NCBI GenBank assembly: GCA_028456385.1
Contig: JALNQF010000259.1
Coordinates: 1-57,763, forward strand
Length of the DNA: 57,763 bases
From: Ophiosphaerella korrae
Lineage: Eukaryota > Ascomycota > Dothideomycetes > Pleosporales > Phaeosphaeriaceae
Reading direction: 5' to 3'
Shown piece by piece: positions 1-13,364 of this stretch. The notes under the pieces were generated by a model, which searched no databases, was not told where the DNA came from, and saw only the letters and a program-made list of their open reading frames with translations. Both the position numbers and the translations under genes were made by a program. Position 1 is the first letter of the stretch; the number at the start of each line of letters is the position of its first letter.

Positions 1-170
1 ATAGTATTAGTAATTTAATTATTAACTATAAGTAATAATACTTTAATAGTTATAAAATATTATCTATTATTTATAGCTTATTATAGAATACTATATAAGC
101 TTTATTATTAACTCTTAATCTACTTATACTCTAATAAGTTATTGTAGTTAATAATAGTAACTCTATTATA
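1..170 (+). repeat. Partial 5' LTR of D1
   Basis: These bases match the last part of the 3' LTR of the same element (about 13650-13816), including the shared core beginning ATAGTATTAGTAATTTAAT and the terminal CTATTATA. The interior starts at 171 with the CCTTACTAATTTAG-like sequence that follows the 5' LTR in the other copies. Confidence 0.85.
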
Positions 171-214
171 CCTTACTAATTAGGATATTAAGAGAAGCGA
201 AGCGTAATTAGCGT

Positions 215-1925
215 ATAGTCTAAGCTAATATAATAGTAGAAAGTTTAACTAAATAAAGAGGTAAAGTACTTATAAGTAGTTATAAGTTAGACAATACTAT
301 ATAGAGATAACTTAAAACGTATCTAAATAACTTAATCTCTAATAAAAAAGATATAAAGTTAGTAATTAAAGTATTAAAAATATAGAATAAAGAGCTATAA
401 GACTACGTAAAATAAAATAAAGCTTAAATTAAAGCTATTATTAAAGGATAGAATTAGATAGAATAAATTACTTAGAGACTAAAGATAAGTATAATAAAGA
501 AACTACCTAAGATACTTATACTTAAAAAGTTTAATAAAATAAGAAAGAACCTAAAACCTTTTATAGTATTAGTATAACTTTAGATTAATATATAAGTACT
601 ATACTTTAATAGAGAAGATAAAAAAGTAATATATATTAGAATATATCTTAAAGAAGATATAATAAAATAGTTTAAACCTTACTAGATAGATTATATAATA
701 TACGCTCTAAGAACCTAAAAAGATAAAATAAGAGTTATCTTTAGAAGTTATAAATACTTTATATAATAAACAAGAGTAGTATTTAAAGATATAAATATTA
801 CTTAATAAGCTAAAAAGAAGCTTAAAAAACTTATATAATATAAAAGTATTCTAGAATATATATTATAGTTTAAATAACTATTATAAAATATAGAATAGAA
901 TAAGCTATCTTTAATATTATAATTTAAATAAAGACTAAAGTTAAGAATCTAGTATAAAATAATATATATAAAGAAACTAAGAATACTAGAAGCTCTAAAG
1001 AACTAGGTAATATAAGTTAATAATAACTTCTAAGAATAGAGAATAAATAAAGATAGAAGATAATATAGATACTATAATAATAAAGACTTTATAATCCTTA
1101 ATACTAATAAAGATAGAAGAAAAAAGAAGAATAAAGACTTTATATACTTTAACTATAGTAAAAAAGGCTACTATATAAAAGACTAATAATCTAAGAAAAA
1201 AGATATAGTATACTATAAATATAGAAAATTAAGATACTTTATAAAAGATTATAAAAGTAAAAATCTAAAGAAGAAAACCTAGTTATAAATAACTAAAGAT
1301 AAAAAGAAAGTACTATAAGTATAAGTAGAACTTTAAGAAAAAGTAGTAGTAAGTAAAGAGTAATAATATATAATACTCTACTAGACCTTTTACTATAATA
1401 ATAACTACTATATATATCTTTCTAGTAAGTAAGAAATAAGATAGTTTTTATAAAAGAATAGAATAGTAGTAATAAAAAAATAAAAAATAAAAGTATAGCT
1501 TAAAAAAATAACTTATATAATAGACTTACTAATAGAAGATTTAGAAGAAAAAAAGCTTCTAGTACTATTAACTCTTGCTAAAAGAGTAGTAGAAGATATA
1601 AAGACTACTTAGGTTATTTCTTAAGAATTAGAAAATAATAAAAAGAAAGTTAATATAAAAAGTATAGAATACGCTTAGTTAAATATATATAGTTATAATA
1701 GCTATATAATAATAGATATAGTAGAATAAAACTAAGAATAGTAGTTTATTTAGAAATACTTACTAGTTATAAGTATAGAAGAAGTGTATAAAAACTAGAA
1801 AGAACGTAACTTAAAGAATATAAAGTTTATAATATTCTAATATTAAATAGAATAATATATAGTTATAGTAAGAAGAATACTTATATAAAAAGAATAGTAA
1901 TACCTTATAAAGAAAATATAATAGA
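215..1925 (+). pseudogene. gag: gag part of the D1 polyprotein, RIP-inactivated
   Basis: This is the remnant of the capsid/nucleocapsid part of a gypsy polyprotein, which would package element RNA in cytoplasmic particles. Two CCHC zinc-knuckle relics stand in tandem at about 1147-1190 and 1215-1258. The spacing and the glycine, lysine and aromatic positions are kept, but cysteine codons have become TAT or TAC. The frame is full of TAA and TAG and lacks ATG, so no product is possible. The start is only approximate. The reading continues into the D1 pol part after the B1 insertion. Confidence 0.75.
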
Positions 1926-2385
1926 TATTATAGGTATAATAAGAGAAATCGAGATAAAACTAATTAGTTTTAACTTAGGTACTAACAAAGTATAGGACGA
2001 GTAGGATAATAACCTTAATTAGAAAACTACTTACAACTAGAACACGTAGTAGTAATCTGTAATTACATATAAATAAATTAGTAGTAATCTATAATAACGT
2101 ACGTATACGTAGTAGTAATCTATAATTACGTATAAATAGATTAATAGTAATCTATAATATTATATAAATAGATTAACGCTAGTATATAGTTAATAGGATA
2201 CGTATTATTAGGATAATATTAGTAATCTAATCTCTAACCTAGAACGCTAATATTTAACATTGTACACACAAATTAACTATTATTTATAGTTATTACTTAA
2301 TTATAATATAAGCTTTTGTTATTACCTTTTAATCTACTAATAACTTATAGGTTATTAAGAAGTTAACCCTAGTGTACTAGTTACA
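1926..2385 (+). repeat. 5' LTR of B1
   Basis: This 460-bp LTR matches 8532-8991. It starts TATTATAGG (TGTTACAGG before RIP, judged from less mutated copies) and ends CTAGTTACA. From about 2045 to 2175 it carries a degenerate tandem subrepeat with AGTAATCTATAATTACGTAT and AAATAGATTA motifs. The core shared with the other families lies at about 2201-2255. Confidence 0.92.
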
Positions 2386-2429
2386 CCTTACTAATTTAGT
2401 TATTAAGAGGAGCAAAGCGTAAGAAGCGT

Positions 2430-5400
2430 ATAGTCTAGCTAATATAATAGTAGAAAGTTTAACTAAATAAATAGCTAAAGCACCTAAAAGTAGTTATAAG
2501 TTAGATAGTACTATATAGGAAATAATTAAAGATTGTATAAATAACCTAATCTCTAAGAAAAAAGATATAAAGATAGTAATTAATACTTTAGAAATATAGA
2601 ATAAAGAACTACAAGATTATATAAAGTAAAATAAAGTATAAATTAAAGCTATTATTAAAGGAAAGAAATAGAACTAGATAGAACTAATTACCTAAAGATT
2701 AGAGATAAGTATAGTAAAGAAACTACTAAAGATACCTATTCTTAAAAAGTTTAATAAGATAAAGGAAAAACTAAGACCCTTTATAGTATTAGTACAACTC
2801 TAGATTAATATATAAGTACTATACTTTAATATAGAAGAAAAGAAGGTAATATATATTAGAATATACTTTAAAGAAGATATAATAAGATAGTTTAAACCTT
2901 ACTAAATAAATTACACGATATATACTCTAATAATATAGAAAGATAAAACTAAAGCTATCTTTAGAAGTTATAAATACTTTACTAAACAAATAAGAGTAGT
3001 ATTTAGAGATATAGATATTACCTAATAAGTAGAAGAAAAGCTTAAAAGGCTTATATAAAGTAAGAGTATTCTTAAATATATATTATAGTTTAAATAACTA
3101 TTATAAAATATTAAATATAATAAATTAGCTTTAATAATATAATTTAAGTAAGGACTAAACGTAAAAATCTAATATAAAATAATTTATATAGAAAAACCTA
3201 AGATACTAAAAGCTATAAAATAGTAAGTAATTAAAATTAATAATAATCTTTAAGAATAGAAAAAGAATAAGTATAGAAGCTAACCTAGAAACTAGAATAT
3301 TAGAGACTCTATAATCCTTAACGCTAATAAGGATAAAAAGAAAAAGAAAAACAAAGACTTTACGTACTTTAACTATAGTAAAAAAAGCTACTATATAAAT
3401 AACTACTAATTATAAAAGAAAAAAGATATAGTATATTATAAATATAGAAAACTAGGATAATTTATAAAAGACTATAAAAGTAAAGACTATAAGAAAGATA
3501 AAGAAATATAGTTAAAGATAACTAAGAAAAAAAAAAGTACTATAAGTATAGGCTAAACTTTAGAAGAAAGTAGCTAGGAGTAAAGAATTATAGTATATAA
3601 TACTCTACTAGACCTTTTATTATAAAGATAACTACTATATATATCTTTCTAGTAAGTAGAGAGTAAGATAGTTCTTATAAAAGAATAAAGTAGTAGTAAT
3701 AAAAGAAAGAATAAAAGTGTAGCTAGAAGAAATAGTATATATAATAGACTTACTAATAGAAGACTTAGAAAAGGAAGAACCTTAGATTCTATTAATCTAG
3801 GCTAAAGGACTAGTACTAGATAAAGAAACTACTATAGCTTTCTCTAAAAGACTATAAGAAAGTAAGAAATAGGTTAGTATAAAAAGTATAGAGTATACCT
3901 AGCTAGATATATATAGCTATAATAGCTATATAATAATAGATATAGAGGAATAAAATAAATAATAGAAGTTTATTTAGAAATACTTACTAGTTATAAGTAT
4001 AGAGGAAGCATATAAAGACTAGAAAGAATATAATCCTAAAGAAATAAAGTTTATACTATTTTAAGAATAGATAATATAATATATAGTTATAGTAAGAAGA
4101 ATACTTATATAAAGAGAGTAGTAGTACCTTATAAAAAAAACATAATAGATTAATAAAGCCTATATACTAAGAGTACTAGTAATATACTATATCCTAATAA
4201 TAGATATACCTAGAAAAAACAAATACTAAGAAGGGGATAACAAAATAATAGACCTAAAATATCTAGTATATTTTAAAGTATTATAGATATTATACTTAGA
4301 TAAGAATTATATTATATATAAAAACCTTAAAGTAAATAATAGTATATAGCCTATATAAAGAAGAGTCTATAATTATATAAGAGTAATTCTAGTAGAAGAT
4401 ATTTAAGGATAAGAAATAATACTAGAAGAAGGATACCTAGTAGTAAAGCTAAGACTAAAACTATCTAAGAAATACGTCTAAGGAAAGCTATAGTATAAAT
4501 ACAAATATAACAAATACCTAAAATATAAAGAATATAAGCTTAGAGTAAAGCTATAGCCCTAGAAAAATAGATAATTTAAGAAATTACTTAAGTAAAAATA
4601 GCTAGAAAGTATAAAAGGCCTATATATTACAAAAATAGGTACGTACTAAGAAAAAAGAGTATAATTAATAATTAATAGTATAGCTATAAAGAACTTTATA
4701 TTAAAAAAGTTTATAAAAATATAAAGAATAGGCTATATAATAAAGAAGAGTCTTTAATAACTAAGTATAATTAAAGGAAAACTATTCTAAGAACCTATTA
4801 GGTTTAAAATAGTTCTCTCTATATTAGAACTAGAAGGGATAATAATTAAGAATATAATTATAGATATAACAATAATTAATAATAAACAAGATATAATATT
4901 AGGTATACTTTAGTTATAGATAACTAACCTATATATTAACTAGAGAATAGGAAAAATTAACTACTATAAGATAAATATATTAAAAGCTAATATAAGTACT
5001 TATAAAAGAGAATTCCTAGAAGAATATAAGAAATAAGAAAAACAACTTATAGAACCTAAAGATTACTTTCTAAAATATTAGCTATAAGACTTAGTAATAG
5101 ATATAGAGAAAAAAAAAGACGTAAGATAGAGCTTAGTTTATAAATAAACTAAAGAAAAATCTAAAATTAAATAAGTATTTATTAAAAATATAATAAAGAA
5201 AAGATAAATAGAAGAATCTAAATCTTTAGTAGTATATAGTCTTATATTTATAGATAAAAAGAGAATAAATAATAAAAGACCTTATATAGACTTTAAGAAA
5301 ACTAATATAGTTATAAATAAGAACTAATACCCCCTACTATAAATAGATAAAATACAAGATAGACTATAAAAAGTAAAGATCTTTATAAAACTAGATATCT

Positions 5401-7900
5401 AGAACGCCTATTACTAAATTAGGATTAAGAAAAGTAATAAATAGAAAATAGTATTTAGAACGTAATATAGATTATATAAATATCTAGTTATACCTTTTAG
5501 CTTAATAAATATACTAGTAGCCTTCTAAAAAAGAATTAATATAGTACTAAAAGAATACTTAGACGTATTTACGTTTATATACTTAGATAATATCCTTATA
5601 TTTTTAGAAATAGAGGAAGAATATATATAATATATATACAAAGTACTAGAAAAGCAAGTAGAAAATAAACTATTTTTTAAAATAAGAAAATACGAGTTTT
5701 ATATAAAGAAAATAGATTTCCTTAGATTTATTATAGAACTAGGAAAAATTAAGATTAACCTAGAAAAAATTAAGTTAGTTAACAAATAGCTAACACTAAA
5801 AAACCTAAAAGAAGTATAATAATTTTATAGGTTAGTAAACTTCTATAAGAAGTTAATAGTAAGATAGTCTAAAGATATAGAACCTATAATAAAACTTATA
5901 AAAAAAAATTCTATTTAAATAGATAAAGAAATATAAAGAGGTATTTAATAAAATTAAAATAAAGTTTATAGAAAACCTAGTTATTAGAATATATAACTTA
6001 GACCTACTAGTAATAGTAAAAATAGACGCGTCTAACTTAGTTTATAGAATAGCACTAATATAAGAAAACCTAAAAACTAAAAAAGAATACTTAGTTAAAT
6101 ACTTCTCTAAGAAAATAAAGCTAGTAGAGCTTAACTACTTTATCTATAATAAAGAGATACTAGTAATCTATAAAGTATTTAAGTAATAGAGAGTATACCT
6201 ATAAAGAGTAAAATATTAAATAAAGGTCTATATAGACTATAAAAATCTTATAGGATTTATACTAAATAAAGAATTATTATAACGCTATATAAGATAGTAA
6301 GAATTCCTATTAATATTTAACTTAGAAATTATATATATAAAAAGAAAAGATAATTAATTTATAGACGTCTTTAGTAGAAGGCTAGACTTATAAGAAGAAG
6401 TAAATACTACTAGTATAGTTCTAATTAAGAATAAAGAAAGATATTTAGTCCTAAATATACTTAAAATAGCTACAATACTTAAAAGAAAGAGTAGCGAGCT
6501 AAATAAATAGATTTAGAAAACAACGTAAAAAGTATTTAAAGAAATAAAAAAACTAGAAATCTAAGAAATATTTATATAAGCTTATAGAAGAATATATATT
6601 CTAAAAAAGATATAGAGAGAGTTTATATAATAATTCTATAAACTACTAGTATATAGATACTAAAGTATTAATAAAATATTAGATAGGTTACTATAAAACT
6701 ATTATATTTTAAAAGTAAGATAATTAGTAATAGAAGTACTACAAGACTATATAGAATACTAAAGAAATAAATATAGTAGGTATATACTATATAAAATACT
6801 ATAACTAGTAGAGGTACTAGAATAACTATAAAGAGTTATTATAATAGACTTTATTATAAAATTACCGAAGTTAAAAGACTTAATATTAAGAGTTAAGTAT
6901 AATAAAATTCTAATAATAGTAAATAAGCTTATAGAGTACTTATACTTTAGACTATATAAAAAGAAAAGTAAGATAGAAGTTACTATATATTAGGTCTTAA
7001 GAACTATAATTAGCTAATATAGACTACTAAATAAAATTATTATAAATAGAGATATATAATTTATATTAAAACTATAGAGAACAATAATAGTATAATTAGG
7101 AATATAATATATAATATCTATAGTATACTATCTATAAATAGATAGATAATTAGAATATATAAATTAGATAGTAGAATAATACTTAAGATACTACCTTAAC
7201 TATAACTAGAACAATTAAGTATAGCTACTACTTATAGTATAGATAGTATATAATAGCGTAAAGAATATAGTAATAAGAATATTACTTTTCTTTATAAACT
7301 ATAGATTTAACCTTAATATATACTAAATACTAAGAACTTAGGTATCTTAGTTTCTAAGAAGAGAAAACTTTACTAAAAGACTTAAAGATATAAATAATTA
7401 ATTAAAATAGGATATAGAATTCTTATATAATTAAATAGTAAAATATTATAATAAGAAATATAAAGAGAGACCCTAATTTAAAGAAAGAGCAAAAGTATAA
7501 TTAGTATAAAAAAATATTAAGAGTAAATAACTAAGTTTAAAACTAGATTACGTTAAAATAGGACTATATGTAATTAAGAAAGAAGTTACACTAGTTATAT
7601 TTAAACTAAAGCTACTAAATAAGATAAAAATATACCTAACTTTCTACGTAGCGCTACTTAAAATAGTACTACAAAACGTAGAACTACTAGTATACAAAGT
7701 AGATATATATAGAGAATAAAAAGAATAGAAAGTTAAAGAAATCTTAGAATACTAGTTCTATAATAGTAAGAACTACTACTTAGTAAAATAAATAGGTATA
7801 GATAAAAAAGGGTAACTATAAGAAGATATATAGGAACTAGAAGATAACTTTAACTACTCTAAGAAACTAAAAGAGTTCTAAAATTAAAATCCTCTAGAAC
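2430..7900 (+). pseudogene. gag-pol: gag-pol polyprotein of B1, RIP-inactivated
   Basis: This relic polyprotein would drive particle assembly, processing, reverse transcription and integration. Landmarks in order: zinc knuckles at 3365-3406 and 3434-3475; the protease Asp-Ser/Thr-Gly motif at 4674-4682, now reading Asn-Ser-Ile; reverse transcriptase about 5215-5790 with the catalytic motif at 5580-5591 reading Tyr-Leu-Asp-Asn; RNase H about 5995-6400; integrase core starting near the Asp-Phe-Ile at 6845; chromodomain about 7711-7878. The protease and RT motifs share a frame. The knuckles are one base out of register, although in A1 and B2 knuckles and protease are in one frame, so a small indel hit B1. 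Stops are TAA or TAG. Confidence 0.85.
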
Positions 7901-7979
7901 GCTTTATAGTAAACTAGGAAAACTAACGTTACTACTACTAGATAGAGAAGTAATAGAAGTATTTAGTATAGTAAGAGTA

Positions 7980-8188
7980 GCCTCTACTATAGCTTTAAAA
8001 TTAAGCTTAGACTCTATAAAGATAGCTTACGTAATAAACTTCTTATTATTTAGAGCCTTTATCTTATAGAGATAAATTAGATAAGTATAATTTTCTACTT
8101 ATATACTTAGAATCTAATTACGTTCTTTTTTAGCTTTAGTAATCTATTTAGATAATTTATCTTAAGTATAGTTAATAGCTCTCTCTAT
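7980..8188 (-). pseudogene. Antisense ORF core between pol and 3' LTR of B1
   Basis: Read on the minus strand, against the direction of gag-pol, this stretch gives a Lys/Gln-rich, probably helical peptide containing the block LYKIKALNNKK. It is interrupted only by TAG and TAA that fit mutated Gln codons. The same peptide can be read at the same place in B2, D1, C, A1 and A2 (see finding). Function unknown; no family is recognised. The limits given are those of the conserved core; the frame may extend toward the LTR. Confidence 0.45.
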
Positions 8189-8518
8189 TATAAATAAGTA
8201 TAGACGTATAAATAAGTATTATTAACCTATATTCTATAAGAGATATACTAGAAAGATTATAGGACGTATAAGTATTAGTATAAATATATACCTTATAGGC
8301 CTTACTATATTTTAAAGAAATATACTCTAAAAGAAGATTTATAGATTTATAATAAGAATAAAGAAATATAGTAATACTATAATATAATATATAATCTACT
8401 AATTAAAGATAATAAAGAATAGACTTAGTAAGTATAAGAGAAAATAAAGAACTCTATATTAATAAAGAAACTAGGTTAATAACTTTAACTTTAAGATAAA
8501 TAAACTAGAACTTATCTA

Positions 8519-8531
8519 GAGAGAGAGATAG
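8519..8531 (+). promoter_or_regulatory. Polypurine tract of B1
   Basis: The purine-rich run GAGAGAGAGATAG abuts the 3' LTR, the position of the plus-strand primer for reverse transcription. Equivalent runs precede the 3' LTR of all other gypsy elements here. Confidence 0.7.
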
Positions 8532-8991
8532 TATTACAAGTGTAACAAGAGAAATCGAGATAAAGCTAATTAGTCTTAACTTAGGTACTAATAAAGTATA
8601 AGACAAGTAGAGTAATAACTTTAATTAGGAAACTACTTATAACTAGGACACGTAGTAGTAATCTATAATTACGTATAAATAGATTAGTAGTAATCTATAA
8701 TAATATACGTATACGTAGTAGTAATCTATAATTATATATAAATAGATTAATAGTAATCTATAATGTTATATAAATAGATTAACGCTAGTATATAGTTAAT
8801 AGAATACGTATTATTAGGATAATATTAGTAATCTAATCTCTAACCTAGAATACTAATATTTAATATTATATACATAAATTAACTATTATTTATAGTTATT
8901 ACTTAATTATAATATAAGCTTTTGTTATTACCTTTTAATCTACTAATAACTTATAAGTTATTAGGAAGTTAACTTTAGTACACTAGTTACA
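8532..8991 (+). repeat. 3' LTR of B1
   Basis: This 460-bp LTR is the partner of 1926-2385. It begins TATTACAAGTGTAACA, showing the terminal inverted hexamers with only one RIP change, and ends TAGTTACA followed by the ATAGA target duplication. Confidence 0.92.
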
Positions 8992-8996
8992 ATAGA

Positions 8997-11900
8997 TTAA
9001 TAAAGCCTATATACTATAAGTACTAATAGTATACTATATCCTAATAGAAGAAATACTTAGTAAAGACAAATACTAAGAAGGAGATAACAAGATAATAGAT
9101 CTTAAATATCTAGTACACTTTAAAGTATTATAGCTATTATACCTAGAAAAGAATTATATTATATATAGAAACGCTAAAGTAAATAATTATATATAGCTAG
9201 TAAAAAAAAAAAGCTATAACTATATAAAGGTAATTATAATAGAAGATATCTTAGGATAAGAAATAATACTTAAAGAAGAATATATAGTAGTAAAGCTAAA
9301 ACTAAAACTATTTAAAAAATATGTTTTAGAAAGACTATAGTATAAATATATATATAATAAATACTTAAAATATAAAAAATATATACTTAAAGTAAAGTAA
9401 TAGCTATAAAAGAATAAATACTTTATAATAATACTTAAGTAAAAACAACTTAAAAGTATAAGAAGCTTATATATTATAAAAATAAGAACCTTTTAAAAAA
9501 AAAGATATAAGTTATAATTAATAGTAGAGCTATAAAGAAATTTATAAGTAAAAAGTTTATAAAAGAATAAAGAATAAATTATATAATAAAGAAGTACTTT
9601 TAATAACTTAGTATAATTAAAAGAAAACTATTCTAAGAACCTATTAAGTTTAAAACACTACTTACTATATTAGAATTAGAAAGATTAAAGATTAAAAATA
9701 TAGTTATAGATATAATAATAATTAATAATAAATAAGATAAAATCTTAGAAATACTATAGTTATAATTAGTAAACCTAAATATTAACTAAAAAATAAAGAA
9801 AATTAGTTACTTAGAATAAAATATATTAAAAGCTAATATAAGTATATATAAAAGAGAATTCCTAGAAGAATATAAAAATTAAGAAAAATAACTTACTAAA
9901 CTAGAAGATTACTTCCTAGAATACTAACTATAGGACTTAGTAGTAAAAGTAAAAGAAAGAAAAAATATAAAATAGAGCTTAGTCTACAAAAAAATAGAAG
10001 AAGAATTTAAGATTAAAAGAGTATTTATTAAAAATATAATAAAGAAAAGATAGATATAAGAATCTAAATCTTTAGTAGTATATAGACTTATCTTTATAGA
10101 TAAGAAAAGAATAGATAATAAGAGACTTTACGTAGATTTTAAAAAAATAAACATAATTATAAATAAGAACTAATACCTTTTACTATAAATAAATAAAATA
10201 TAAGATAAGCTATAAAGAGTAAAGATCTTTATAAAGCTAGATATTTAGAATACTTACTATTAAATTAGAATTAAGAAAAGTAATAAATAGAAGATAGTAT
10301 TTAGAATATAATATAGATTATTTAAATATATAGTTATACTCTTTAGATTAATAAATATACTAGTAATATTTTAAGAAAGAATTAATATAGTACTAAGAGA
10401 ATACTTAAACGTATTTATATTTATATACCTAGATAATATCTTTATATTCTTAGAAATAGAAGAAGAATATATATAATACGTTTATAAAGTACTAGAGAAA
10501 CTAGTAAAAAATAAGTTATTTTTAAAAATAAGAAAATATAAATTCTATATAAAAGAGATAGACTTCCTTAGATTTATTATAGAACTAGTAAAAATTAAAT
10601 TAATCGAGGAATAGGTAATACTAAAGAACTTACAAGAAGTATAGTAATTTTATAGCCTAGTAAACTTTTATAAAATGTTAATAGTAAGATAGTCTAAAGA
10701 TATAAAACTAATTACTAGACTTATAAAAAAGGATATACTATTTTAATAGATAAAAGAGTATAATAAAGTATTTAATAAAATAAAAAGAAAGTTTATAAAA
10801 AACCTAGTTATTAGAATATATAACCTAAACCTACTAGTAATAGTAAAAATAGATATATCTAATTTAGTCTATAGAATAGTACTAATATAAGAGGACTAAT
10901 ATATAAAATAAGAATACTTAGTTAAATACTTTTTTAAGAAAATAAAGATAGTAGAACTTAACTACTTAATCTATAATTAAGAAATACTAGTAATCTATAA
11001 AGTATTTAAATAATAGAAAGTATACCTATAAAGAGTAAAATATAAAATAAGAGTTTATATAGATAATAAAAACTTTATAAAATTTATAATAAATAAAGAC
11101 TTATTATAACGCTATATAAGATAGTAGGAATACTTATTAATATTTAATTTTAAAGTTATATATATAAAAGAAAAAGATAATTAACTAGTAAGTACTTTAA
11201 GTAGAGGACTAGACTTATAAAAAGAAGTAAATATAACTAGTATAGTTTTAGTTAAGAATAAAGAAAGATATTTAGTTTTAAATATACCTAAAATAGTTAT
11301 AATACTTAAAAGAATAAATAGTAAGCTAAATAAATAAGTAAAAGAAAAAATAGTAAAAGTATTAAAAGAAATAAAAAAGCTTAAAATCTAAGAAAGATTT
11401 TTAAAAGCCTATAGAAGAATATATATTTTAAGAAAAAAATAAAAAGAATTTATAAAATAATTCTATAAAATACCTATATATAAGTACTAAGAAATAGAGA
11501 AAATACTAAATAGACTTTTAAGAGATTATTATATTTTTAGAGTAAAACTACTAGTAGAAAAAGTACTATAAGACTATATAAAATACTATAGAAATAAGTA
11601 GAATAGATATATACTATATAATATACTATAACTAGTTAAAGTACTAGAATATCTTTAAAGAGTTATTATAATAGACTTTATTACAAAATTACTTAAGTTA
11701 AAAAACTTAATATTAAGAGTTAAGTATAATAAAATTATAATAATAGTTAATAAGCTTATAAAGTATATATACTTTAGACTATATAAGAAAAAAAGTAAGA
11801 TAGAGGTTATAGTATATTAGGTTCTAGAAACTATAGTTAGCTAATATAGCCTACTAGAAAAAATTATTATAGATAGAGATATAAGATTTATATTAAAGAT

Positions 11901-12750
11901 ATAGTAAATAATAATAGTAGAATTAGGAATACAATATTAGATATTAATAGTATATTATTTATAAATAGATAGATAATTAGAACGTATAAATTAAATAGTA
12001 GAATAGTACTTAAAATACTACTTTAATTATAACTAGAATAACTAAGTATAACTATTACCTATAGTATAGATAGTATATAATAGCGTAAAAAATATAGTAA
12101 CTAGAGTATTACTTTTTTTTATAAACTATAGATTTAATCCTAATATATATAGAATACTAAAAGATATAGAGTCTTAGTTACTAAAAAGAAAAAACTTTAT
12201 AAATAGAATAAAATAAATATATAATTAACTAAGATAAGATACTAAGTTCTTATATAATTAAATAGTAAAGTACTATAATAAGAAATATAAAGAGAGACCC
12301 TAATTTAAAAAAGAAAAAAAAGTATAGTTAGTTACAAAGAATATTAAAAGTAAAAAGCCTAGTTTAAAGTTAAACTATATTAAAATAAAACTATATAAAA
12401 TTAAGAAAAAAGTTATACTAGTTATATTTAAATTAAGACTACTAAGTAAAATAAAGATATACCTAATATTCTATATAGTACTACTTAAAATAGTACTATA
12501 AGATATAAAACTACTAGTATATAAAGTAAATATATATAGAGAATAAAAAGAATAAAAAGTAGAAAAAATATTATAATACTAATTCTATAATAAGAGAAAC
12601 TATTACTTAGTAAAATAGATAAGTATAGATAAAAAAGGATAACTATAGGAAAATATATAGAAACTAGAGAATAACCTTAATTACTCTAAGAAACTAAAAG
12701 AGTTCTAAAGTTAAAACCTTCTAAACTACATTATAGTAAATAGAAAAGAC
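8997..12750 (+). pseudogene. pol: pol part of D1, RIP-inactivated
   Basis: This continues the D1 polyprotein after the B1 insertion. Recognisable parts: protease motif region near 9515-9540, reverse transcriptase about 10060-10620 with a Tyr-Leu-Asp-Asn-type catalytic motif near 10425-10445, RNase H about 10840-11220, integrase core with Asp-Phe-Ile at about 11672-11682, chromodomain about 12538-12707. Stops are TAA or TAG throughout. A short deletion relative to B1 lies between RT and RNase H near 10600, where the sequence LEKIK-to-IN seen in B1 is missing. Confidence 0.8.
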
Positions 12751-12808
12751 TTATACTATTAGTAATAAGTAGAGAAGTACTAAGCGTACCTAAAGTAGTA
12801 AGAGCTAG

Positions 12809-13020
12809 AATAGTCTTTATAATAGCCTTAAAATTAAGCTTAGATTCTAGAAAAATAGCTTAAGTAATAGACTTCTTATTATTTAAAGCCTTTATCTTAT
12901 AAAGATAAATAAGATAAGTATAATTTTTTACCTATATACTTAGAATCTAATTATATATTTTTTTAGCTTCTATAATCTATATAGATAGTCTTTCTTAAGT
13001 ATAGTTAATAGCTCTCTCTA
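12809..13020 (-). pseudogene. Antisense ORF core of D1
   Basis: This is the same minus-strand peptide as in B1, including KIKALNNKK, located between the chromodomain and the 3' LTR. It is more mutated than in C or A. Role unknown. Confidence 0.4.
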
Positions 13021-13349
13021 TTTTAAATAAGTATAGATATAAAAATAAGTATTTTTAACTTATACTTTACTAGAGATATACCTAATAAATTATAAGATAA
13101 ATAAGTATTAGTATAAATATACACCTTATAAGCCTTACTATATTTTAAAGAAAAGTAGAGAAGTAAAGAGTTTAAAGATTTATAATAAAAATAAAAAAAT
13201 ATTATAATACTATAATAAAATATATAATTAGCTAATTAAAGATAATAAAAGGTAGACTTAGTAAGTATAAAAGAAGATAAAGAACTTTATATTAATAAAG
13301 AAATAAGATTAATAACTTTAGCTCTAAGCTAAGAAAATAAGAACTTACT

Positions 13350-13364
13350 TAAAAGGAGAAATAG
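13350..13364 (+). promoter_or_regulatory. Polypurine tract of D1
   Basis: The purine-rich run AAAAGGAGAAATAG lies directly before the 3' LTR, matching the tract position in the other elements. Confidence 0.65.

Larger units (their letters stand above)
1926..8991 (+). mobile_element. Complete gypsy/chromovirus element B1, nested in D1
   Basis: This is a full-length 7066-bp element. Both LTRs are 460 bp (1926-2385 and 8532-8991) and the element is flanked by a perfect 5-bp duplication ATAGA (1921-1925, 8992-8996). Order inside: gag with two zinc knuckles, protease, reverse transcriptase, RNase H, integrase, chromodomain, antisense-coding region, polypurine tract. All coding parts are RIP-mutated. 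It is the same family as B2 (40819-47825) and a relative of D1 and D2. It has no large deletion, so it is a good template for the family layout. Confidence 0.95.
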
